Below, piece by piece: positions 14,001-24,500 of a stretch of 37,486 bases of DNA (its first letter is position 1; every line of letters begins with the position of its first letter). The DNA is taken from assembly GCA_013054445.1 (NCBI GenBank), contig JAAMPI010000448.1, forward strand, positions 1 through 37,486, written 5' to 3'. The DNA is from Cudoniella acicularis (Eukaryota; Ascomycota; Leotiomycetes; Helotiales; Helotiaceae). The position numbers were made by a program, and so were the translations under genes. The notes beneath the pieces were generated by a model, which did not search any database, was not told the DNA's origin, and worked only from the letters and a program-made list of their open reading frames with translations.

Positions 14001-14968
14001 TGATACAAGTGACTTGGATGGGAAGAAACCGCAGGATGAAGGCTCCTCCTGGGCTCGTGTGATCATCACTGCGAACCTTGTTTAACCTCGTCTGAGAAGT
14101 GGACGAGGATTCGTGAGACTTGGGGTCACCTTTCGACAATCCCAAACCAAGACTTTCTGTCAGAGGTGAATCATCATTCTCAGAGCTGTTTGAAGATTTC
14201 GAAATAGGATCAACCTTTTCTGGATCCGTCACTTTTGTTCTTTTCCTTAAACCAGATTCGAATACTTCAAATTTATATTGCTGATCTGAACTTGCGTCAA
14301 CGGGCTCTTTGTCCTCGGTCATGCTGGCAATGACAGCGTCATACGCTGCACTTCTGTTGTAGACGAACCATTCCGCGCCATGTAGGGAGATGTTGATGCG
14401 GCAGGGAAGCTTGTAAGGGTTTTGTATTCCAACGTCCTCCACTCCAACAGTTGAGCTGTGGTATTTGTTGCCTTCATTCTCGGAGTCGGACGACATGCGT
14501 TTCGGCCCACTAACCTTGGCCTTGTCAACGTGGAGACCTCTAACATTTCGCAGCCAGTAACACCAAGTAATAAATCCGCTATGGATTAATATAGTTTCAT
14601 TGTTACCATGATATCTCAATCCCTTGAAGAAGATTCTCCCTCCAAGTAGAGATATTTGTAAAGCTTGGATATCAATGTAGACCCTGTATTTGTGCCAAGT
14701 CCATGCGCGGAGGCCGTACGAGACGAGAGTCGCGAAGAGTCTATTGAAGTAGAAGAGGAAGAAGAGGGTTCTGCTCCGCAATTAGCTGAGTGGTATTGAT
14801 TCAGACGATAGTTTGTACTTGCAGGACGCCGCAGACGAGTAACTCCACGAGAAACACCCTAGAGTTAGGTCAGTATTGAATATAAATTCACAGGGAGGGA
14901 AACTACCAATTGAATCCAACATCATCCCCCAAAGGGGACGCGGTCAACTCTCCACTAGTTGTCGACAT
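5058..14968 (-). CDS. csf1: Csf1, bridge-like lipid-transfer protein (BLTP1 family)
   Basis: Very large ER-anchored protein of the Csf1/tweek/KIAA1109 (BLTP1) family. These form long hydrophobic grooves that move phospholipids at membrane contact sites; yeast Csf1 is linked to cold tolerance and to lipid supply for GPI-anchor synthesis (family knowledge). Exons run 14907-14968, 14823-14858, 5231-14770 and 5058-5184, giving 3254 aa. The N-terminus MSTTSGELTASPL leads into one membrane helix (about residues 21-46) and the family hallmark around YIDIQALQISLLGGRIFF. The C-terminus, LEWIGLHRDRMPNLTHQIV to AYAKILGSS, is recovered only by splicing out the 46-bp intron 5185-5230; the apparent TAA at 5227-5229 lies inside its donor. 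Intron 2 (14771-14822) begins GC, not GT. Residues between are long beta-rich repeats with disordered serine-rich insertions (for example near 11040-11200). The gene is divergent from hfl1. Confidence 0.95.
14771..14822 (-). other. csf1: GC-AG intron in csf1 (intron 2)
   Basis: On the minus strand the intron starts GCAAGTACAAAC and ends GCGGAGCAG, 52 bp. Splicing here joins VFLVELLVCGVL to TLFFLFYFNR, the continuous membrane helix expected of Csf1. All acceptor AGs nearby demand a phase-2 donor, and no GT after the conserved leucine provides one, so a GC donor with otherwise perfect consensus (GCAAGT) is the simplest reading. A GCTAAT branch site lies inside. Confidence 0.85.
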
Positions 14969-15443
14969 CTTCTGTCGGCCCAAGGCTATGGCAACGCGCC
15001 GCTCACAGTTGGCCAAAACCTCGCCATGTGTTCACTATCAAGCGTGCAAAAGGTAGATTGGCATTGTCTTTTCGATGTTGCCCGTCTGATGATGAGGCCG
15101 TTGGCTAGTCACAGAAATCTAAAAAGGTCACCAGCACAGGCGACAAAGCTTCCCGATGCTGCTTGTCGATCAGCAACAGTGCGTTTCGCGAGGAGCTGGT
15201 GATTCTGCCGCACCACACCGCCCTCGAGCTTCTGGAACCTTGATTCAATTTAGATTTCCACATCCAAAGCAATCTCCAGCATACCTTCTGTCCTTACAAA
15301 TCCAATCTTCTTTTATGCTATCGAGCTGCAGCCTACAGATAATGCTCCACCGCCTTCTTGCTCTCTCTTGACAAGACCCTCCTTGGTCGCGGATTCGCAG
15401 TTCGGAGCTCAACGCGTCATAGCTCTCGACTCCCTACGATACG
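14969..15443. promoter_or_regulatory. Divergent csf1/hfl1 intergenic promoter region
   Basis: These 475 bp separate the start codons of two divergent genes and must carry both promoters and leaders. The part next to hfl1 is C/T-rich (about 15220-15430), a common feature of fungal core promoters. ORFs reaching into this stretch, such as 14876-15202 (+), run antisense into csf1 exon 1 and look like chance frames. I cannot assign a TATA box or a specific factor site. Confidence 0.5.
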
Positions 15444-17751
15444 ATGGAGGGGGGAGGCTTGTCTGGGGGAACAGGAGAAAAGCTGACGCATGCTACTATT
15501 ATCGTAGCAGGAGTAGCATCTATTGTGGCGTCTTTGCTATCTGTTGTGTAAGAAATACCGGCATAGTCTTAGGCAGTGCTAACGTTCTTATCAACAGCTC
15601 AATATGGTTTCAGACGTACGCATTTTCTCACTTCCAGAAGCCAGAAACCCCCGAGAGGCTGACTGTAGACAAGAAAAAACTACCGCAAACCCCTTTTACA
15701 ACGTTATGTCGTGCGAATATTGCTCATGTAGGTTGTAGACATTCTGGATTTAGGCAGTCGTATTGACTCGGCAAAGGGTTCCGATCTACTCGATATCATC
15801 ATGGTCAAGTATCGTTTCTTTGAGAGCGGCTATGTTTGTGGAACCAGTCCGTGATATATATGAAGTAAGTATCAAGTGCTGTATTGAAAACCCAAGCTAA
15901 TCTTGTCAGGCTTTCACCATCTATACATTCTTCCAACTTTTGATCAATTTCATCGGCGGCGAGCGAGCACTAATAATCATGATGCACGGCCGAGAACCCG
16001 TCCATCATCTATGGCCCATGAACCATTTTCTACCCAAAGTCGACATATCAGACCCCCACTCATTTCTAGCAATTAAGCGGGGGATCTTGCAATATGCCTG
16101 GTTGAAACCGGTTCTCGGAATCGCGACGATAATTATGAAAGCCACTGGTGTTTATCGAGAAGGAGTTTTGGCATTGACGTCGGGATATATGTGGACTGGG
16201 ATTTTTTACAACGTTAGTGTTACCTTGAGTCTCTATTCTCTCGGGATGTTCTGGGTGTGCATGTCGAAAGATCTACAACCTTTCCGTCCAGTACCGAAGT
16301 TCCTGTGTATTAAACTCATCATTTTCGCCTCATACTGGCAAGGCTTCTTTCTATCGATTCTGGTCTGGCTAGGCGCTATTCCCGATAACGTGGAAGGCTA
16401 TACTTCGGACAACCTGGCGGCAGCCATACAGGATGCTCTTATTTGTATGGAAATGCCAATTTTTGCAGTCGCCCATTGGTATGCTTTCTCCTGGCACGAT
16501 TACGCCGATGATAGTATTTCAGCCGCAAGGATGCCGGTTTGGTACGCGGTTCGCGACTCTTTTGGAATTCGCGATCTCATCGAGGACACGAAAGAAACCT
16601 TTAGTGGAAATAAATATGAATACCGCCTCTTCGATTCGGGAGATAATGTCCTTGCCCATGAAGGATCTTCGTCGCGCGTTGCCCGAATGATGGAAGGAAT
16701 GAGGTATGAACGGGGCGGAAAGGGAAAATATTGGATACCTAAACCTGGTGCAGCAAATTCCAGAACACCGCTTCTGAGAAATAACGAGAGTCCCAGCCGT
16801 CCTCGCAGCCTCTCGCCGACCAAATCGGCACAGAATGATGCTCAGTATATGGGATATGGAGATGGAAGTGTCGAAAACCAGGTTCTCGATCCGGAGGAAG
16901 AGCATCTCTATGAGAGGGCGAGACGATTGGAATATGGAGATTGGAATGCAAGTTGGCACCCCCTGGCTAAGGAGGCCTTGCTTATTCTTTTAGTATCCTG
17001 TTATCACGGCACACCACGCTTCACGCCAGAGATGGTTGAATGCATCCCCAGACCTTCTGACGACGTCTGCGAATCGTAATTTGCTCCAGCCAATCAAAGA
17101 CAATCAAATTCGGCGGGCAAGTAACATACGAGAAACTGTTGAAGATGTTAAAAAGAAAACCCGTAGTAAGCATAGTAGCAGCAGCAAGAAAGGCGGAGGT
17201 AGCTCGAAAGGCAAGCAAAAAGCTGTTCCCAATGGCGAGGAAGGGCGAGCACCTGCTCTGAAAGGGATGTTGCGGCATCACTCTTCCGCCTCCAGCTCGG
17301 CCAAGTCCGATCGCAGTCAACTCGTCGATTTGGTGGTTGAGGATGCCACTGCTGAAAATGCCGAAAGAGTTCGTGCCCGAAAAGAAGGCAGCGCTGCTTG
17401 GAATGAAACTGATCAGAAGCACTTTGTGTAGGTTTGCTGCTCCGTCACATCTGCTGAGCTAACGTTATGAAAAGACGCACTTATGGCAGTGACACTGGCG
17501 AAGATATTCGTGAAGGTCATGAGCCGGCTGGTGGCAGCGCTCTTAACAATCCCAACGAAGACCAAGAAACCAACCCTTTTGCTGTGGGCGATGGTGAAGA
17601 TGATGAAGAAAATTCAGAGGAATCGCGGCATTGGAAACAAGCCTCGGAACCTGAAGTCCTCCCCAAACCTAAATACGGACTTGAAGGAGAAGCATTCGAG
17701 AATGTTTGGGGCGGTGGGGATCCTTCTGGGTCAGCGAGTGAAAACCCATGA
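15444..17751 (+). CDS. hfl1: TMEM184-family vacuolar membrane protein (Hfl1-like)
   Basis: Multi-spanning protein of the TMEM184/organic solute transporter alpha (DUF300) family. The yeast and fission-yeast members (Hfl1) sit on the vacuole membrane and bind lipidated Atg8 (family knowledge). Exons run 15444-15547, 15598-15615, 15674-15727, 15777-15864, 15910-16947, 16994-17427 and 17475-17751, giving 670 aa. Exon 2 is only 18 bp. Family blocks visible in order are KNYRKPLLQRYVVRILLMVP, SLRAAMFVEPVRDIYEAF, LCIKLIIFASYWQGF and CMEMPIFAVAHWYAFSW. Hydrophobic helices fill roughly residues 15-310. After GDWN (residue 434) comes a 236-residue tail, rich in Ser, Lys and acids and probably disordered, with a candidate Atg8-interacting FENV near 653-656 (inference). 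Intron 5 is GC-AG. Introns 2, 3 and 6 end in AAG, which is unusual but gives the family sequence. Confidence 0.92.
16948..16993 (+). other. hfl1: GC-AG intron in hfl1 (intron 5)
   Basis: The intron begins GCAAGTTGGCAC and ends TTCTTTTAG, 46 bp. Splicing joins LEYGDWN to YPVITAHHASRQRW and opens the whole C-terminal tail. Unspliced, the frame continues for 44 codons and stops at 17077-17079, removing the tail. Because the intron is not a multiple of three, retention would give a truncated protein. Confidence 0.85.
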
Positions 17752-19981
17752 TGTATACTAGATACCCTTTGTAGGTTTGAGGCTGTGGGTGCATTGCGAA
17801 GGCGTCCATCGATATTCATAAGGTTGGGAATAATGTCTCAAAAAGACAGATGTACGCACTACGAGACCTCGTAACCATTTGGCAGCGAGTAGACATGTAA
17901 TGTCAATCCCGGTTTGCAGATTGATGAAATGTTGTCTTTTATTCCCGGGCCGAATATCTCGCGCAATTGGTAAATAAGTACCAGGGGCTGTGCCCCTTTT
18001 CGGCATTTTGTCCTATTTCTCTCAAAACGTCAATTAAAGCAGCCTATTCAAGACATAAAGCTACCTAGGTACCCAGGATTTCTTAGACTCGACTATATGA
18101 TCAAGGTAAAAATCAAACTTTAGTCTTAGTCAACTGCGGAAGAGAAGCCACCGGTTGAATGCCAGGGTCACATGCTGATTTTTCGCTGCGGTCCACTAGA
18201 TCAAATGTTGGATCAGCTCCCGAGTGGCTCACGCTCAATAGAAACTCATTGGGGGTCGATGCCCGATGTCACGGATGGAGTTAGGTTCCCTCGAAGCTCG
18301 ATCTTGGTAGAGCCAATACTTTCACACCACAAATCTGCTTCGGTCAATACTGGCTGCATTGCACCTGCATACTTGCTTACCGCCATTCCAGGAAGTTCTT
18401 TCCTGTCAGTCCACTGAGGGCGGTATCGGTGGCCTAACGCACAAATGAAAAGAGAGGATTTTCGTAAGTAAAATGGAGAAACGCTCTCCCCGTCGAACAC
18501 GGAACTCTCGTTACAGGTATTAAGTTTCTAGTTTTGGCACCCGACGGCCCAGACAATAATTATGAAGCCATTCGAGCACAACAACAAGCTTATATACCGT
18601 CAGTCAAAGTCCATCAAGGCCCACACCTTGTTTCTTGACCAGCAATAAAGGTATGCTGTTAGGATTACCTGCGACTCCGAAGGCCTTCAACAGCCATGGC
18701 ACCTCGCTTAGCCAACCCCACTCGACTTGAAGAACAGGATTCTTCCGCTATTGACTTTGCTTCAGCATCCTCGAGGTGGTAATCGACTCATGTACTTATT
18801 GTTACGCCAACAACCTAGTTGTGTAGGTATGAGAGCTCGCCTTTCCAGTGCGTGTGGCCACTGTCGCCGTCGAGGAGGTGGTGGGAGCAGCTTCGTATCA
18901 TAACCACAAAATATGTTGTTGATGTTTGGCAGTTTAACCCTTATTATTACTTGCAGGTCTTCGGGGGTAGCCGATAACAAGGATATTCTGGATGCTCCAA
19001 AGTTGTTGGGTCTTCCCGTCGGTTGGATGTTCCTGACTACTTCCCGTCGGTAGCGAACAATCTAGCTGTGGTGAGGACTTCCTTCACAATCTCTCAGCTA
19101 ACAATAAAGACAACACTCGACGACTCGTCTCCTCCTCTGCTATAGCGTATGCTGAGGCAGTATCGCGAGCATGGCCCTTGGATTTCTTGCACTTGCCAAT
19201 CTGCCAGAGCCTCACCTCCATGTAACAGCATTTGCTGCTGTATTCAACCACCACATTCGAAGAGTTGCTCGAAGCTGCGACATCTGCAGCGTGTGCGTCC
19301 CTCCGACTTGTATTGTTCTTGGAAATCTTGACATGGAAACAATTCTTCGAAAACGGATAGACTATCGATTGCAACTTTGCCTTGATCTATCTGGCTCTTG
19401 AACGAGGATCAACTTCGTCGCGTTCAACACCAGCTGACGAGGGTTCGCTCGAGGGTTCGATTCCTGTTGTCCTCGCGCTTGCAAACGACGAAATTGTGCC
19501 CTCGGGAGCACTGCGATCTTCATCACAGACTGGCCTGTATCTACGCGCTGTCATACCGCCCTTGACGTGTCGCGGGTTGATCACTTTCACGTCGTCCACG
19601 AGGAGACTTCAAAAGCAAGGCCACAAAGAGTTTAATTCACGGAAACCCTGCTAATGATAGTAGTGAAGTGTAGAACCCCTTTCTTGTCCCGGAAATGACA
19701 GCGGCGGCAGCTTTACTACCATGAAATACATCCCGCGAGAGGAGGGCCGAGCGATCGTCGTCATGCTATTGAGACACAAAGCAACTATGGGAATGCACAG
19801 TATATCATGGATCACCAAGAGGCCCCTATTAAACATTCCGGTATCGGTGGACACAAGGCTTCTGCGGAGACCAACGCTAGAATAAAATCCGAAGTAGGGA
19901 AGTTCTCACTATGGAGATTTCCTCACCGCCACTCAAGTTGGTGGCCTGCCGTCAAACTTCACCGACATTTCATACGCACCC
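17752..19981. other. Gene-poor stretch between hfl1 and the methyltransferase
   Basis: I cannot support a complete gene in this 2.2 kb. A short hairpin (AGGGGC, loop TGT, GCCCCT) lies at 17983-17997, about 230 bp past the hfl1 stop. Plus-strand fragments that read like protein occur between 18696 and 19654 (see the separate entry), but they do not join into one frame. ORFs at 17758-18006 (-), 18246-18500 (-) and 19387-19599 (-) match nothing I recognise. Confidence 0.5.
18696..19654 (+). pseudogene. Possible remnant of an unrecognised gene
   Basis: Starting at the ATG at 18696 there is a protein-like stretch (MAPRLANPTRLEEQDSSAID). Further on, the frame containing 19073-19222 reads EDFLHNLSANNKDNTRRLVS and then AIAYAEAVSRAWPLDFL. 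That same frame continues to 19652-19654, interrupted by TAA at 19223-19225 and TAG at 19358-19360. Some gaps could be introns, for example a GT donor near 18781 with an acceptor at about 18830, but phases do not connect the pieces into an open protein and I recognise no domain. It may be a decayed gene or simply chance frames. Confidence 0.2.
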
Positions 19982-21564
19982 TCAGCGCCGAGACCGAGAT
20001 TTTCTTCCAATGCAGACGTACAAGGGAAAGTAAGCCTATAATTCTCAGCAAAGAGTCTCTGTCGAGTCACAGATGGTTGCTATACTTTAAATGCAGGGTT
20101 ATCTGCTTCGAGACGAGCTTGGGCTACAAGCAGGTGGACATCCTGAATGGTCATCCTTCAATCGACGTCAGACACTGAAATTAGTAGAAAAGTGGGGTGA
20201 ATATTCACCCGAGACGCTCTGTGAGGGGATATACAGCGAGGGAAGACAGGAAGCGTTGGACATTTTCCCGGTTCGCAGCACCAATCTCGTTCTCACGTTG
20301 GTCTGCATAAGTTTCAGCAACAAGAGCTTTGGGTGATTTTCGATTACTTGCCAGTGGACCAGGCACAAGTGTGTAACTGTATCATTCTATGTTCCACATC
20401 AACGAATCCACTGTGAGATCCGGGAGTCAGCATATTCTTCTTTCAATCTGTTTTGAGAATAAGTAGACCGAGAAGAGTGGCTTTAGCATTTTCGGGATAT
20501 GCCCGCGTTCAAACGTATCCTAGGACCAAAGTGGCAAAGGAATAGGGAGCCCGGTTATCCTTACGCTTCTCTCATTAATGTTGGAAGTCGAAGTGGCACC
20601 CGAAGATCTTTCAAGCTTTGAAGACTTTCGAGATATCTAGTACTCCATTGCCGAAGCGCATGGTCTGTATGGAAGGAAGATAAGCGCATGCACTTGGAAT
20701 TTCGATCTTTTGACGAACCGTCCGTCAGGCTTCCATTATCCGATTGCACGTTGTAGTACAACTCCACCATCTGACACCAGCCTCCTGGTCTTGTCACTCG
20801 GAACATATCCCGAAGATATTCTGTCCACCTGTTGACATGTATTCCGTTCGCCATCATTTGTGAATGGACAAGGTCGAAATTGTGCGCAGGAAAGGTGAAT
20901 CTATTTCCATCAGTCGATGGTATTGGATATAGTGTTCTTCAGGTGACATGCCTTCGATTCAGATCATCTACTTGCAAATACAGATTCCTTGGTATTTCCT
21001 CTGGCTGCCATGGGTTTATGTCGATGCCTAACACCTGGCACCTCGAATCAGCAGTCGGCATATCTTGGAGCCCTGATTCCAGCAGATTTACTAAGAGTAG
21101 GTTCCAAGTTAACTGGTTCCTCGTAGCAAATTTCTTACTTCGCATCTTGGGTTTTGATCTGCAACTTCAACGGCCCAGCTGCCGTTACCATAACCGCAGT
21201 CTAGTATTCGACGAGGACGCGACAATGGAGGGAATAGGAGTCGTCCGTCGAACACCCTATTCAATACGTTGTTCATAATATCAAGCCTCTCGAGCTCGTC
21301 CTGAAGCGAAGATCACAAGTCAGATAGGGGTTTCGTCACTTTGTGACCTGCCTCTGGGTTAACATCACCTCGTCAATAGGTACAAAGTAAACTTGGTTGG
21401 CGACACTATATTGCTGATACTCTCGGTTGTGTATGATAACCGTCTCGAGGAAGCTGTTATCCAGAGCGCTTGTGCCATCCTCTGGCGCGCTTTCGTTCCA
21501 GATTACTTTAGCGAGAATCTGTCCCCTAGGGGAACGAGCATCGGGAGATTACATACCTTGCCAT
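19982..21564 (-). CDS. SAM-dependent methyltransferase (ten exons)
   Basis: Probable class I S-adenosylmethionine-dependent methyltransferase of the fungal LaeA/TAM-like group; substrate unknown. Exons: 21557-21564, 21369-21489, 21139-21300, 20952-21034, 20719-20900, 20565-20664, 20352-20410, 20209-20302, 20086-20155 and 19982-20035, giving 310 aa with no internal stop. Motif I is ILDCGYGNGSWAVEVA (about 75-90). Next come GIDINPW with the ribose-binding acid (D102), FDLVHSQMMANGIHVNRW, RPGGWCQMVELYYNVQSDNG, DHALRQWSTRYLESL, GFVDVEHRMI and a C-terminus AYFPLYVCIGRKSRSRR. All match my memory of the family order. Introns are 49-154 bp; introns 4 and 7 begin GC; introns 1 and 8 end AAG. The start is the weakest part: the 8-bp first exon (ATGGCAAG) is chosen because the next exon has an upstream in-frame stop and no ATG. 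No biosynthetic genes lie nearby, so a role in secondary metabolism would be a guess. Confidence 0.85.
20303..20351 (-). other. GC-AG intron in methyltransferase (intron 7)
   Basis: On the minus strand the intron begins GCAAGTAATCG and ends CTTATGCAG, 49 bp, with a TTGCTGAAAC branch site. It joins HTCAWST to DQRENEIGAANREN. Read without splicing the frame stops at once (TAA inside GCAAGTAATC). Confidence 0.8.
20901..20951 (-). other. GC-AG intron in methyltransferase (intron 4)
   Basis: On the minus strand the intron begins GCATGTCACC and ends GGAAATAG, 51 bp, with a GACTGATGG branch region. It joins YLQVDDLNR to RFTFPAHNFDLVHS. The nearby GT (GTCACC) would put the downstream exon out of frame. 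Confidence 0.8.
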
Positions 21565-24500
21565 TATTGCAAAATCAACTTTTTATCTGATCTGGATAGT
21601 GTTCTTGCTTTCGTTTTGGAATCAGTCGAAGATCAAGATTTTGTTCAGGCTAACAAATGTCTCAGGGGAAGCGAGCAAGACCTAGTTGTCAGTGATGGTC
21701 GAATGAGTATTTGCTGATCAACTAAAGGGGTGGTGGGTTGAGAAACGGTGAAGCCGAAAGGTGTACTGAGGCATCATTGCACATTTCGATTCACGTAATA
21801 TCAAGATTCAAGAATCTGCAAGCCAGACGGATTCCAACCTATTACAACATTTTGGCACACCTCAACGTTAACTGGCAAGGACCTTATTTGAATATTGAAG
21901 TGGGATGGCACTGCAACTCAATGTATGTGCGGCTGGGAAAGGAATCAAACCCCCGTCGATTTGCTCTATCTGGATCGCAGCTCTGAGGAGACCACCAAGT
22001 CTAGTTTTGCAGGGGCAAGCAGCCAACGAGATGAGGAAGGCTGCCGGGACAGCGGGTCTACTTACCCGTTCAAATCAGTATGTAAGATTTGTGACCTGAA
22101 TGGTTGGTCCGCTGCCTCTCTCTGAATGTTGTGAGAACTAATCAGGCGGGCTTCCCTAACAGCTCTCTACTTTTCGAAGCCCTGACCCATTCCAGCCCAA
22201 CTATATGACCGGACTTTTGAGCCCTCTTCGCCCAATAGAAGATGATGATGAATTCTGTTGTCACAAGAATAAGTCAGGTTCACTCGCCCCCCAAAGCGAA
22301 GTCGGGTACCGATAACTAGTGAGTGACATTGTTGGCTGGGTAAAGGTTAGGGGGAACCCGCCAGCGATCGTGCCCTCGAATTTTGTTTCAACAATTTCGA
22401 CGAAGATGGCTGGAAACAAAACAAGAAACCGACAGTGCGGTTCCTGGAATCCGAATTAAGTTTCAAGCATGGACCAGGTCCGGTTCTGCTGTAAGAACAG
22501 CCAAAGGGCCGTTCCGGATTATCGTGGCACGCCCCCAAAGCACAGCATCTGATGAGCTCCAGAATCGCAGCCGCCGAGCTTTGGTAGCAGTTGTACAAAA
22601 GTCCTCGGCTAAAACTTTGGCCCCAAGTCGTGTTTCTACTGTGTGCAGCACATGCAGAGCGAAAAAAGTGGCTAGGACGGAACTACTGGCCTTCTCGGAG
22701 CTCCTAGAGACCCAACGAATGTACTACAGCTCTGATGCCTGTTCTGCATATTTTGTTCTCAAAGCGCCGCATTAGATTCTCTCAGCTGGATGTTATTTTC
22801 CTTTAGACTGCAGTAGCGCCAAATGCACTGAGAAGAGGGGGTCACGGCACTGTCATGGTTGATATCGTTCGCAGCGGATCGTGACGAACCGACGTCAACA
22901 AAGTTGTGTTTTGGAAATATCATAGCGCTGAGTATGGAGAGTGGCAATTCCAACATTACCCAGAGAAGTATGCGATAACCTCATCTCACGAAGAGATAAA
23001 TCGCCGTCGATGTGGAGAAACATGGATCCTCTTTTCGCCGCGTGGTCAAGCAGGTTACTCCTGCTTGCAGCATCGACCATGGGTCTGCATTAACGTAGTC
23101 ACCACTCCTCTCTCAATTCATGATAACCTGCCAGCAAATAATCGATCGTTTCCTGAGTAGAGAAAAACAAGGCGATCGAAGGCTTCGTCGCATGCTTCGG
23201 ACGGACATGGCTGGGTCCACCTTTTGATGAAGTGGCAGACGCAAGGCTTGCTTAGGGACCTGAACCTTATTACCTACCAGCTGTCTTTCGAGGTACAGAC
23301 GGGACGCTGCAGAAATGATGGTATCCATCGACTCCCATTACTCGAGCTTCAGACCATTCTTGAATTCTCCAGCTTTATCCGGGGGAGAGGAGGAAGAGAC
23401 CTTTGCTTGGACAAAGTTACCGCTGCTGCTGCCGCTGTCGCTGGTGTGGTGAAGTGGCACTTTTACCCCACGTTTTCTTTCCCTTGGGGGTCACTTTCTT
23501 TGCAGTCGAAACGGGTCTTTGATCTCCAGCTGAAACAGCCCGAGGTCCGGATTTCTCGTCAGCTCTGGTCTGCTGATGAGTGAGTGAGGATATAAAGGCG
23601 CAATTCGCAATCTTCTATTTATGAAAATGCATGGAAATGAGGGCTAAATGCAGGTTTGTTCCTCTACTAGTAGTATGGTTCAATGCTTGATTTTTGTATC
23701 ATGTTCAAGAACCAGCTTGACAACAAAATGATTGGTCATATTTCCGAATTCAGGGGCGAGTCGACGATACCAGGGATGATTGGCCCATGATCGACCTCAT
23801 AACATCTTCTTCGAACCTTCTCACTCTTCCACAGTCGACACCGAACAAGAAAATCTCTTCTCAGTTTTTGGGAAACTGGTTGGTTTTGCAGATGGACAAC
23901 GATGATTTTTTTACCGCGCAGAGGATCTACGACGATGATATCGAATAAGTACTGACCGGCTGGCTAAGGTCAAAGCGGCGATTTACTTCCTCTCTAACAA
24001 AAATGAGACTAGTCTCCTGGCGTGGGTTTTCATTGCCAGATCGAGACTTCCCAGGCACGCCGCACCATGAAAATGGGTTGGGCGAAAATACTAACAATTA
24101 TGGAAAAACGCTACACGGCATCAAAATCCTTGGGAATGTTGCAAGGCGTGTTAATTTTAAATAGCTTGCAATCTGATCTTCAGTTCGGCGTAGACTTTTT
24201 GCACATCTCCCTGACTGCATACACTGATCTTGCTCGCCTAAAAGTTCGCATTCGAATATCAAGGTAAGGGAGCCCGGGACCGAGCTGGAGGAAAGCTTAT
24301 TGCACACACGCACACTATGTCCTTCTTCTTTACTTATACTTATATACAGAACCTGGATTGGGAATTTCTCCCTTCCTGTGGTATAGGAGAGGAGTTTCAA
24401 GTTTCGAGGTTAGAGCTTCACTTTCGGTTACTAACGTGACAGGCATCCGGTATATTTGAAGGTTATTTTCTGGAAGCTTTGCGAGTGGTTCGTGAGGTCA

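Noticed and set aside
19452..19466. GGTTCGATTCC, a perfect tRNA B-box match
   Set aside because: No matching A box, acceptor stem or anticodon arm can be drawn around it, so it is not a tRNA gene.
20156..20208. TTTCAG acceptor inside methyltransferase intron 8
   Set aside because: It has a good branch site but leads directly into a stop; the downstream AAG acceptor gives the conserved MTIQDVHLLVAQARLEA sequence.
21490..21556. Shorter 31-bp version of methyltransferase intron 1 ending CCCCTAG
   Set aside because: It is also in frame, but 31 bp is below the usual minimum for fungal introns; the 67-bp version has a plausible branch site.
22383..22775. ORF with VCSTCRAKKV resembling a Zn2Cys6 transcription factor
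   Set aside because: Only two of the six spaced cysteines are present and the surrounding sequence does not continue the motif.
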